Assembly: GCA_045633565.1 (NCBI GenBank)
Contig: JAZQYO010000029.1
Span: 1 to 38,095 of the forward strand
DNA length: 38,095 bases
Origin: RGIG7450 sp045633565
GTDB lineage: Bacteria > Bacillota > Clostridia > RUG12999
Direction: 5' to 3'
Made by a program: the position numbers and the translations under genes. Position 1 is the stretch's first letter. Each line of letters begins with the position of its first letter. Positions 21,232 to 27,639 of this stretch are shown here, in pieces. Under the pieces are notes generated by a model. It made no database searches. It saw only the letters and a list, made by a program, of their open reading frames with translations, and was not told the DNA's origin.

Positions 21232-22029
21232 TTAGAAAGAACCACAACCGCAACCGTTAGAAGCGTAGTTTACAGTACCACAACAATTTGTTGGGAATGT
21301 AACCTGTTGTGGCGGTTGAACGATGTATGCAGGTTCAGGGCACTTCTCGCCAAGACGAGAAATAAGGAACTCGTTCTGTTTTGCCTGTGAAGCCTGTAAA
21401 CGAAGTGCGAAGTTTTCGTCACGGAGTGCCTGTGTTTTTTCGGTTGCAAGGTAGTCAATAATTCTATCGCCCACTTTGTCAATCGCCTGAAGTGTGTTAC
21501 AGTTGTATGCTTGAGCATCAAATCTGTTCTGCATATTCATTTTTTCGAGGTCACAGCAACAATCTGAAATTTGTTTAGATAAATTCCATCCTGCTCTTTC
21601 TACACCTGTTTCAACATCTTTGATTGCTCCCTTTGTTTCACAGCAACATTGTGCCTGTTGGTAACCAAGGTTAGCAATAGAACTGTTAATACCGCTAAAA
21701 CCTTGACAAAGTGTCTGTTGAACACCTGCAAAGCCGTTAAGCATATTGGTATTTTGTGCATAGAAGCCGTCGCAAAGTCCGTTGTTTACGCCGTCAAGTT
21801 TTCTTTCGATTGTAGCGAAATCTGTTGCAAGAACATAGTTTTCACCAATGCCACCTGTTGCACCATAGCCACCACCGAAACCGCCGAAGCCTCTGCCACC
21901 ATAACCGAATAAAAGAAGTATCACAATCCAAGCCCAGTCGTTACCGAAAAAGCCGTTGCCATAACCACCATTACCGCTATCACGACCAACTGCGTAGCCT
22001 GTTGCGAAACCATTTGAATTTTCCATCAT
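21232..22029 (-). CDS. Gly-rich, CCC-motif late protein, 265 aa
   Basis: N-terminus is glycine-rich (GYAVGRDSGNGGYGNGFFG) around one short hydrophobic segment (WAWIVILLLFGYGG), then a glycine loop, a helical region with CCCETKGAIKDVE and SDCCCDLEKMN, and a tail NCCGTVNYASNGCGCGSF. This protein type is frequent in Clostridia phages and unexplained. The hydrophobic segment could anchor it in a membrane; the CCC clusters suggest metal binding or crosslinking. It is followed by two other odd-composition late genes. Confidence 0.75.
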   Translation of the reverse strand: MMENSNGFATGYAVGRDSGNGGYGNGFFGNDWAWIVILLLFGYGGRGFGGFGGGYGATGGIGENYVLATDFATIERKLDGVNNGLCDGFYAQNTNMLNGFAGVQQTLCQGFSGINSSIANLGYQQAQCCCETKGAIKDVETGVERAGWNLSKQISDCCCDLEKMNMQNRFDAQAYNCNTLQAIDKVGDRIIDYLATEKTQALRDENFALRLQASQAKQNEFLISRLGEKCPEPAYIVQPPQQVTFPTNCCGTVNYASNGCGCGSF

Positions 22030-22091
22030 AGTTTTTTCTCCTTTGTAAAATAGAATTTATGCTAAATCGTGTGCACCCGATTAAAGCCGTG

Positions 22092-22307
22092 TTAAAATTG
22101 TCCGCCCATTGCTTGAAGTACCTGTTGAGCAATCTGTGAAAACTGATTGAATTGCTGTTGTGACATCTGCCCTGAATTTAAAAGCCTTTGTACTTCATCT
22201 TTCGGAGAACCCTTGAAACTGTTTTTAAAATTTCTTGCATCCTGAATAAGTTGTGCAAATGGGTTTACTTGATTGTTATTAAAATTATTATAAAGTGGAT
22301 TTGACAT
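22092..22307 (-). CDS. Asn/Gln-rich small late protein, 71 aa
   Basis: MSNPLYNNFNNNQVNPFAQL followed by QDARNFKNSFKGSPKDEVQR and a Gln-rich helix. A common small phage protein of unknown function, always near the protein encoded just upstream here. One base overlap with that gene. The 22030-22091 gap holds only a ribosome site. Confidence 0.72.
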   Translation of the reverse strand: MSNPLYNNFNNNQVNPFAQLIQDARNFKNSFKGSPKDEVQRLLNSGQMSQQQFNQFSQIAQQVLQAMGGQF

Positions 22308-22816
22308 TATTCCGCATCTCCTTTTTTGCTTTTATTTGGTTTTGTAACCTGAGTTACTGCATTTTCTTCAAATTTGCTCTCTAATGCCTTTAATTTGCCC
22401 TGTAAAGCTTCAAATTGCTCAAGGGTGACAAACTTATCGCCTAAATCGTCGAGTGTCTTATTTGGGGTATTTTGGGGCGTTTCTGTGCGTTCTGTAAAAT
22501 CATAAATCTGCATTGACGGAATACCCTGTGCGTTTGCGGTCTTAATATAAAATGTTTTTTGGTTTTTATCCCATAAAACAACGCTATTGTTAGGAGCGAC
22601 TGGAAATGACGACGCTTCATTTTCATTTAAGACCCATAACATCGTGTCGCCTGAAGATTGTGCCTGTACAAAAGGCGTGTGACTTTGCATAGGCATTTGT
22701 TGTGGTTGTTGTATATTCATTTGTTGACCTACCTGCATATTTGCAATATCTTGAGGTATTGAGGGGTTGTAATAAACTGGTCTTTGATAAGGTGCGTAAT
22801 AAGGTGTGTAAGCCAT
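22307..22816 (-). CDS. Conserved late protein with Pro/Gln/Tyr-rich N-terminus, 169 aa
   Basis: The first 50 residues are Tyr/Pro/Gln-rich (MAYTPYYAPYQRPVYYNPS); a globular domain follows (MLWVLNENEASSFPVAPNNS, VVLWDKNQKTFYIKTANAQG), then a coiled coil (QFEALQGKLKALESKFEE) and a Lys-rich end. The WVxNExEAxxYPVAPNN pattern is typical of a phage protein family often annotated only as hypothetical. Probably virion- or assembly-related. ATG 22816 has AGGAGA nine bases upstream. Confidence 0.75.
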   Translation of the reverse strand: MAYTPYYAPYQRPVYYNPSIPQDIANMQVGQQMNIQQPQQMPMQSHTPFVQAQSSGDTMLWVLNENEASSFPVAPNNSVVLWDKNQKTFYIKTANAQGIPSMQIYDFTERTETPQNTPNKTLDDLGDKFVTLEQFEALQGKLKALESKFEENAVTQVTKPNKSKKGDAE

Positions 22817-22818
22817 AA

Positions 22819-23196
22819 TCATTCTCCTTTATAATAATAATAAATCGGCACTTCCCCACTTGAGTTCCAGGTGTCAAACACGCATCCGTCCTGTATCACA
22901 ACACAATGCGTGCCTGTTCCAATAATAAAAGTGCCTTGTGGATGTTCGTTGCAAAAATCTTCTATTGTGTAACATTCAGGGCAATCGTTGGAAATAATAT
23001 CCCTTGTGAAGCCTTTGTTTTTCAAATAAGCATTCCACACGGCATTGCTTGAAAGCAAATCACCCATTAAATAGCCTTGAATGGTTAAATCCAAATAAGT
23101 ATCTTCCCACGGCTGATTGAGTGCTTTTGAGATTGCGCGAACCACACAATCTCCTACTCTATTTCCGTTTGGATTGCAGTTATAATACTGGTACAT
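22819..23196 (-). CDS. Papain-like (C39-type fold) cysteine peptidase-like protein, 125 aa
   Basis: GNRVGDCVVRAISKALNQPW carries a candidate nucleophile Cys17 at the start of a helix, GTGTHCVVIQDG a candidate His97, and CVFDTWNSSGE a candidate Asp108, the Cys-His-Asp order of papain-fold peptidases. A short phage family with this pattern exists with unknown substrate. Might cleave a host or virion protein, or be an inactive binding fold. No signal peptide. Confidence 0.68.
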   Translation of the reverse strand: MYQYYNCNPNGNRVGDCVVRAISKALNQPWEDTYLDLTIQGYLMGDLLSSNAVWNAYLKNKGFTRDIISNDCPECYTIEDFCNEHPQGTFIIGTGTHCVVIQDGCVFDTWNSSGEVPIYYYYKGE

Positions 23197-23198
23197 AA

Positions 23199-23372
23199 TT
23201 AGTCGTAATCTTCAGCAGTAATTGGTTCGTGATATTTCTTCTCAATGTATATCGGTTTATGGTTTATAACATCTTGAAAAATATCAACCATTGCTTTAAC
23301 ATAAAGTTGTGGAATTTCTTGCGCTTTCGCTCTCTCGTTTATTTGTGTTCTTTCGTCAACTGTAAAAAACAT
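23199..23372 (-). CDS. Small hypothetical protein, 57 aa
   Basis: MFFTVDERTQINERAKAQEI then PQLYVKAMVDIFQDVINHKP. The beginning (FTVDERTQINERA) resembles the strand-helix start of ribbon-helix-helix or CopG-like proteins but the rest is not clearly so. ATG 23372 is nine bases after AAGGAG. Ends two bases before the papain-like gene. Confidence 0.55.
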   Translation of the reverse strand: MFFTVDERTQINERAKAQEIPQLYVKAMVDIFQDVINHKPIYIEKKYHEPITAEDYD

Positions 23373-23405
23373 TGTTATCATCTCCTTGTGAGATTACAAT
23401 AACAT

Positions 23406-23438
23406 AAAAAAAGCACCCTAACAATTGCGTTAGAGTGC
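23406..23438 (-). terminator. Intrinsic terminator after the sigma-like gene
   Basis: Minus strand GCACTCTAAC and GTTAGGGTGC (10 bp, one T-G pair) around a 6-base loop, followed by seven Ts. It divides the lysis cassette from the downstream odd-composition genes, for which no new promoter is obvious, so partial read-through is likely. Confidence 0.88.
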
Positions 23439-23477
23439 ATAAAAAGTGTAAATTTCGTGTATTAAATTGTAAAAAAA

Positions 23478-23690
23478 TTAAATCTTTTTGAATAACTTGT
23501 TTTGAAGTTTTGGAATAAGCCTTGCAATTTTATCCCTTGAGCAATCGAATTCTTCTGCGATTTGTTCGTATGTTCTGCCGTCAAGAAGATTGCGTTTTAA
23601 CATTTGACGGTGTTGTTCGTCAAATATCCATCTATCAATTAAATCTTCCCATTGGTATCTGTCAAGTTCGCATTCATTCGGTATCTTCAA
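23478..23690 (-). CDS. Sigma-70 region-4-like HTH protein, 70 aa
   Basis: QMLKRNLLDGRTYEQIAEEF followed by DCSRDKIARLIPKLQNKLF is a sigma-4/LuxR-type helix-turn-helix (TYEQIAEEF, turn, SRDKIARLIPKLQ). Only a helical N-terminal lead is present, no region 2, so it may be an anti-sigma-like binder or activator rather than a full sigma factor; ArpU-type phage regulators are comparable. I use TTG 23690 (GGAG ten bases upstream), which agrees with family length. It sits late in the operon, right before a terminator. Confidence 0.75.
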   Translation of the reverse strand: MKIPNECELDRYQWEDLIDRWIFDEQHRQMLKRNLLDGRTYEQIAEEFDCSRDKIARLIPKLQNKLFKKI

Positions 23691-23865
23691 GATATTCAAT
23701 CTCCATGTTACATTTTTCTGCAAGGTCAATTTCTAAATTTATACCCGTTGACAAGCCACCCACAACGAGCAATTTATCACTTTCGGTCAACCAATCTTTG
23801 CAACATTCGATAATTTCATCGTATGGCATATCGTCGTATTTATGGGCTACATAAATTCTTGCCAT
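23674..23865 (-). CDS. DUF4406/nucleoside-deoxyribosyltransferase-like small protein, 63 aa
   Basis: MARIYVAHKYDD opens as a Rossmann-like strand and loop, and DKLLVVGGLSTGINLEIDLA matches the glycine loop and following helix of DUF4406/nucleoside 2-deoxyribosyltransferase-like folds. At 63 residues it is shorter than the usual 90-100 and may be trimmed. Overlaps the sigma-like gene by 17 bases. Confidence 0.6.
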   Translation of the reverse strand: MARIYVAHKYDDMPYDEIIECCKDWLTESDKLLVVGGLSTGINLEIDLAEKCNMEIEYLEDTE

Positions 23866-23879
23866 ATAACCCCACCGCC

Positions 23880-23972
23880 TTACTTAAACTTACCGCAAGA
23901 TTTACAACGAGTGGGCATTTTCTTAACTCTTTTCCTTACCGTTTTCTTCTTTGTTACTTTAATTTTAGCCAT
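23880..23972 (-). CDS. Basic zinc micro-protein, 30 aa
   Basis: MAKIKVTKKKTVRKRVKK then MPTRCKSCGKFK. Half of the residues are Lys/Arg and the end has a CxxC pair. It fills the gap exactly, overlapping the upstream gene by 8 bases. Probably nucleic-acid binding; unknown function. Confidence 0.55.
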   Translation of the reverse strand: MAKIKVTKKKTVRKRVKKMPTRCKSCGKFK

Positions 23973-24249
23973 TTATACTTACGCTCCCATCATCATTATA
24001 AATAGCATTTCCACCATTACTTGCATCAATTTCATAAGTTTCTTCGGTTATTGTTTCAACAGTTTCAAACTGATTGTCACGCCAAAACCAAAAAATGTTT
24101 GATGCAACTGCCACAAGAAAAACTATAACATTTGAAATGATTAACCATTTTATAATTTTTGTTAATCTGCTTTGTTCTTTTTCGTGTTGTGCTATTGGCA
24201 TAGTTGCTATTTCATTTGTACCGCAACCATTACAAACTTGACCACCCAT
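23965..24249 (-). CDS. Single-pass membrane protein, 94 aa
   Basis: N-terminal CNGCG motif (GGQVCNGCGTNEIATMP), a helix, one transmembrane segment (about residues 33-54: IKWLIISNVIVFLVAVASN), then an acidic tail with TVETITEETYEIDASNGGNA. Resembles conserved membrane proteins next to phage holins; may regulate lysis. Function unknown. Confidence 0.7.
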   Translation of the reverse strand: MGGQVCNGCGTNEIATMPIAQHEKEQSRLTKIIKWLIISNVIVFLVAVASNIFWFWRDNQFETVETITEETYEIDASNGGNAIYNDDGSVSING

Positions 24250-24522
24250 TTAAAACACTCCAATACTTTTTAAAATCATAGCAACAACTATACTTATTAT
24301 AACCCCTAAAACCGCAGTTGTGAGCCAATTATTTTTTTGCAATGCTTTTGTATTTCCTTCTTGCAAGAGTAAAATTCTGTCAATTCTTTTGTCATCATTG
24401 GCGAATTTGGAATTAACTTCTGATTGCTTTTCGTTGCAAGTGTCGATAGCGACATACTTTTTGTCAGCTTCTGCAAAGATTTCTCTTTTTAACTCCTGTA
24501 TTTCTTCGTGTGTGAGTGCCAT
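24250..24522 (-). CDS. XhlA-like lysis-associated membrane protein, 90 aa
   Basis: A charged coiled-coil N-terminus (TKALQKNNW precedes the membrane helix) and a C-terminal transmembrane segment (LTTAVLGVIISIVVAMILKS). This matches the XhlA/hemolysin-type partner of phage holins. It lies between the holin and the other membrane protein, so a lysis role is likely. ATG overlaps the holin stop by one base. Confidence 0.65.
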   Translation of the reverse strand: MALTHEEIQELKREIFAEADKKYVAIDTCNEKQSEVNSKFANDDKRIDRILLLQEGNTKALQKNNWLTTAVLGVIISIVVAMILKSIGVF

Positions 24523-24728
24523 TATAACACCTCACTTTCAGGAATAGCCTTTATGTTAAATAAAATAGTTACCACTCCTGAAAGAAGCACCGCACTACCT
24601 ACACCGAGCCAATCAACATCGGTAATACCAACGGCATTCGTGCCTATAACCGCTATTGCGGTTTCAGCCATTGTTTTGAGTGTTTTAATTCCTGTGGATT
24701 TCAACCATTTTAAAATTTTATCTTTCAT
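24522..24728 (-). CDS. Holin (r1t-type-like), 68 aa
   Basis: Two hydrophobic segments (TMAETAIAVIGTNAVGITDVD and WLGVGSAVLLSGVVTILFNI) with a basic N-terminus (KDKILKWLKSTGIKTLKT) and acidic end fit phage r1t-like holins of Gram-positive phages. It forms membrane lesions that let the amidase reach peptidoglycan. Directly downstream of the amidase gene. Confidence 0.8.
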   Translation of the reverse strand: MKDKILKWLKSTGIKTLKTMAETAIAVIGTNAVGITDVDWLGVGSAVLLSGVVTILFNIKAIPESEVL

Positions 24729-24740
24729 AATGTCTCAACC

Positions 24741-25565
24741 TCACTTTTCAACTTTCTTTGCTCTTGCAAGTGATTTTTTACCGAAAAGACCGTCAGTATC
24801 AAGTTTTTCTGCTTTTTGGAACTTTTTAACGGCTTTTTCGGTTTTTGTGCCAAAATCTCCGTCAATGTCGAGTTTGTAACCATACCAACTCAAGAAAGTC
24901 TGTAATCTGCGAACTTGAACGCCCTCGTCACCCTTTTTGAGATAACCAAAAGTTGTTTTTGTTAAATCAGGAAAAGTGCCTTGATACTTCGTTTTCTTTG
25001 GAATAATAGCATCAGCAACGCCAAGAGTTTTCAATACGCCTCTTGCAATAGCTTCACCCATAATTTTTCTTTCTGCTTCTGTGTCTATGATTTGCACATC
25101 TTTTTTGTTATCCAAAAATGCACACTCAACAAGAACCGCGGGCATATTAGTCATACGAATGAAACCAAAACTGTCGTTACCATACTGATTTTTTTTAACC
25201 TTTGCACCACGGCTATTTTGACCGATTTTGAGCATTTCGTTTAAGATGTTTACTGCGAGTGTGTGACCCTTGCCAAAATACTTTGTGTGGTACACTTCCG
25301 CACCGTCGCCACCACCAGCGTTATGGTGAATGTCAAGTGCTAAATTTGCGCCAAATAAATTAGCCTCGTTTATTCTGTCAATGAGTTCGCTGTCTACATC
25401 TTTTGTCCTGCTTTGCTTAACAGAAACGCCCCTTGCTTTAAGGTAAGCACTACAATGATTTGCAACCGAAAGATTTACATCTTCTTCCTCAAATCCGTTA
25501 GCAACTGCACCAGGGTCACTACCGCCGTGTCCTACCCCTATATAAACTTTATACTGTTTCGCCAT
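24741..25565 (-). CDS. Endolysin: N-acetylmuramoyl-L-alanine amidase, 274 aa
   Basis: Amidase_3 domain (residues 5-175) with zinc ligands His13 (GVGHGGSDPG), Glu27 (GFEEEDVNL) and His80 (DIHHNAGG), and catalytic Glu147 (VLVECAFL). A C-terminal peptidoglycan-binding domain follows (about 205-270: YLKKGDEGVQVRRLQTFLSW, DIDGDFGTKTEKAVKKFQ). It cuts the amide bond between MurNAc and L-Ala. ATG 25565 is preferred; a longer reading lies in the upstream gene. No signal peptide, so export depends on the holin. Confidence 0.93.
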   Translation of the reverse strand: MAKQYKVYIGVGHGGSDPGAVANGFEEEDVNLSVANHCSAYLKARGVSVKQSRTKDVDSELIDRINEANLFGANLALDIHHNAGGGDGAEVYHTKYFGKGHTLAVNILNEMLKIGQNSRGAKVKKNQYGNDSFGFIRMTNMPAVLVECAFLDNKKDVQIIDTEAERKIMGEAIARGVLKTLGVADAIIPKKTKYQGTFPDLTKTTFGYLKKGDEGVQVRRLQTFLSWYGYKLDIDGDFGTKTEKAVKKFQKAEKLDTDGLFGKKSLARAKKVEK

Positions 25566-25785
25566 ATTCAATTGCCTCACTTTCAACATTTTCGGTTTCT
25601 TCAATAGGTGTTTCAACTTGTTCAGGTTCTTCAAACACCTTATAAAACACTTCTTTTGCTTCTTCGGTTAAATAACCATATTTGTTATTATCTTCTATTA
25701 AGGTGATTGCATATTCAAGCGAAAACTCGCCCTTTTTAACACACTCAATAAAAGCGTTAATAACTCTTTCTTCTCTTTTTGTCAT
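25549..25785 (-). CDS. Conserved small protein between fibre and endolysin, 78 aa
   Basis: TKREERVINAFIECVKKGEF, then LEYAITLIEDNNKYGYLTEE, and an acidic Glu/Pro tail (EEPEQVETPIEETENV). Short helical proteins in this slot, XkdX-like in position, are common in siphoviruses. Function unknown. Overlaps the endolysin start by 17 bases. Confidence 0.7.
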   Translation of the reverse strand: MTKREERVINAFIECVKKGEFSLEYAITLIEDNNKYGYLTEEAKEVFYKVFEEPEQVETPIEETENVESEAIEYGETV

Positions 25786-25789
25786 TGTG

Positions 25790-27424
25790 TTATCCCTCCA
25801 ATGTTAAAGCAGTTAATTCTGCGATTTTGTTATCAATATAAAGTTTTGGGTCTGCTACATAGTCGACTTCCATCTCTGCTTCACTTAAAATAGTAGTGTT
25901 AGGCTTGTTAGTGTGTAATTGCCTATAAGCATTTAATTCGCTTTCGCTTATAGGTGTTTCGATTGGTGTTGGTAAAACATATACAACCTCTGCACCTATT
26001 GACAATTCACCAGTGCTTGATATGTAATCGGTTGTTATTGTTTCGCCATTATAACTCGCAATATAACCAAGTCTTTGGTTTATTATTCCATTCACAAAGT
26101 CAACTTCGTCTTTGTAATCACCTATACCTCGCAAGGTGTCGGTGAGTGTTATAGATTGTTTGCCTTTGTATTGCTCATAGGTTAAATTTGTTTCTGTGGT
26201 TAATACTATCATTGGATAATAAGTTGTATTTACCGTTGCTCCGTTTGATACTGATAAATAAGCGTAAATTCTACTTATTTCGTCTGTATAAGTAAATGTT
26301 TGATTAATGTTAATATGTTTAATAGTGCCATTTGCTAACTGCAATCTACAACGTAAACTATTTACAGGTTTATAAGTTTGTCCTTTAATCAAATTACCAA
26401 TCTCGCCTAAATTTAATGTAGTTGTAGCCGTAGCCGTACCATTTACAGTAACGCTTTTATCGTCATTTATAGTAACTGTTAATCCGTTTAAGGTGTAACC
26501 CGATTGTGTATTATTAAACAAGTTTCTACTATACACCCCAACTTCAAAACTACCACTATCACCAACGCTTACAAGAGGTGCTTCTGCTAAATAAATTTCA
26601 GGAGTTATAATACAATCATAATCTATGTTACGTTCCATTAACATTTGAACAGTTGCATTAATTGATGAAGCTTCTGCTATAAATTCATCTTCATTTGAAA
26701 CAAGTTCTTTTGTCATTGAAACGCCATCTTTAACCCAAGAAAGTGTAACCGCAACATCTACATTGTTAGCCTCAGCGTTTTTGCAATGCCAACGGTATCT
26801 ACCACCCACTTTTAACGAATTTAACACAACGTTGTCAGCAATTGTAAATGCCTCATAGACCGTTTCAGAAGTACCGTTTAGTTGTATTCTGCCATCTTTT
26901 AAATTGGTTATAAAAATACTTCTGTACCACTGTGACTCAAATGTAGGTGTTGGAAGTGCATTTTTAAAAAATCTTTCATCTTGTTCGGTTTTTCCGAATA
27001 ACTTTAAATTTTCAAACGGTAAGTTTGAACTATCTTTTAAAACGATTGAGTTACCTTTTGCAGTATTTACTATTTTAAAAGGGTCAATTTTATCGTTGGT
27101 GTAATTAACAACAGCCAGCACATTAGGATATTTTGTTTCATCTGTCGAGTTGTCAGAAAACTCGCCCACCATATTGTTTTTTATTGGTTTGACATAATTA
27201 ACAACCGCTTTTGCATTTGGGTATAAATTTTCATCGCTTGTTTCATCACTGAGGGCAGTTGTCATATTCTCTTTTGTTTGAAATTTTGGTAACTCTTTTT
27301 CAACCAAATCTAAAAACGCTTTATCAATCGTTGCAAAGTTTTCACTTATTTTATTAATATCTGCACTATCAGTTGAATTATCTCTAGACGGCAAATTTAA
27401 TTCTAAAAACTCACTTTTGTTCAT
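25790..27424 (-). CDS. Tail fibre / receptor-binding protein, 544 aa
   Basis: N-terminal helical region followed by two near-copies of a module: DENLYPNAKAVVNYVKP and DETKYPNVLAVVNYTND, each preceded by a Ser/Asp/Thr linker; these resemble repeat spacers of phage fibres. The rest is beta-rich (SGSFEVGVYSRNLFN, then LTVTINDDKSVTVNGTATA), like carbohydrate-binding fibre domains. Likely the distal adsorption protein. ATG 27424 overlaps the dockerin stop by one base (TGATG), so the two proteins are made by coupled translation. Confidence 0.82.
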   Translation of the reverse strand: MNKSEFLELNLPSRDNSTDSADINKISENFATIDKAFLDLVEKELPKFQTKENMTTALSDETSDENLYPNAKAVVNYVKPIKNNMVGEFSDNSTDETKYPNVLAVVNYTNDKIDPFKIVNTAKGNSIVLKDSSNLPFENLKLFGKTEQDERFFKNALPTPTFESQWYRSIFITNLKDGRIQLNGTSETVYEAFTIADNVVLNSLKVGGRYRWHCKNAEANNVDVAVTLSWVKDGVSMTKELVSNEDEFIAEASSINATVQMLMERNIDYDCIITPEIYLAEAPLVSVGDSGSFEVGVYSRNLFNNTQSGYTLNGLTVTINDDKSVTVNGTATATTTLNLGEIGNLIKGQTYKPVNSLRCRLQLANGTIKHININQTFTYTDEISRIYAYLSVSNGATVNTTYYPMIVLTTETNLTYEQYKGKQSITLTDTLRGIGDYKDEVDFVNGIINQRLGYIASYNGETITTDYISSTGELSIGAEVVYVLPTPIETPISESELNAYRQLHTNKPNTTILSEAEMEVDYVADPKLYIDNKIAELTALTLEG

Positions 27425-27636
27425 CAATAAATCACCTCGTCAATTAATTCTTCGCAATTAGTGTGTGCATATATCTTTTTTAAATCGGTTAATGTAACGC
27501 TACCATCATTATCTATATCGGCTCTTTTTTTTGCATTTTCATCGCCCTCAAGTCCCGAATATAGCCGTAAACAATAAATTACATCAACCACATCAATTTT
27601 ACCATCATTGTTAACATCGCCTTTAAATTCAAGCAT
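27424..27636 (-). CDS. Free-standing type I dockerin-like protein, 70 aa
   Basis: Two calcium-binding F-hand repeats separated by a linker. Loop 1 is residues 7-18, DVNNDGKIDVVD (Asp7, Asn9, Asp11, Asp15, Asp18). Loop 2 is 40-51, DIDNDGSVTLTD (Asp40, Asp42, Asp44, Thr48, Asp51). Each is followed by a helix (VIYCLRLYSG; LKKIYAHTN), the dockerin layout. Dockerins bind cohesins on scaffoldins of cellulosome/amylosome bacteria. There is no signal peptide, catalytic domain or linker, unlike host enzymes. It sits between the tail-tip gene and the fibre gene, three bases after the former, with GAGGTG upstream. I infer a tail component that binds host cohesins or a calcium-dependent assembly factor. 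Confidence 0.85.
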   Translation of the reverse strand: MLEFKGDVNNDGKIDVVDVIYCLRLYSGLEGDENAKKRADIDNDGSVTLTDLKKIYAHTNCEELIDEVIY

Positions 27637-27639
27637 ACA

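Noticed and set aside
21232..22029. Second holin
   Set aside because: One hydrophobic segment is present, but the protein is dominated by glycine loops and CCC clusters and is far from the endolysin, so holin is not supported.
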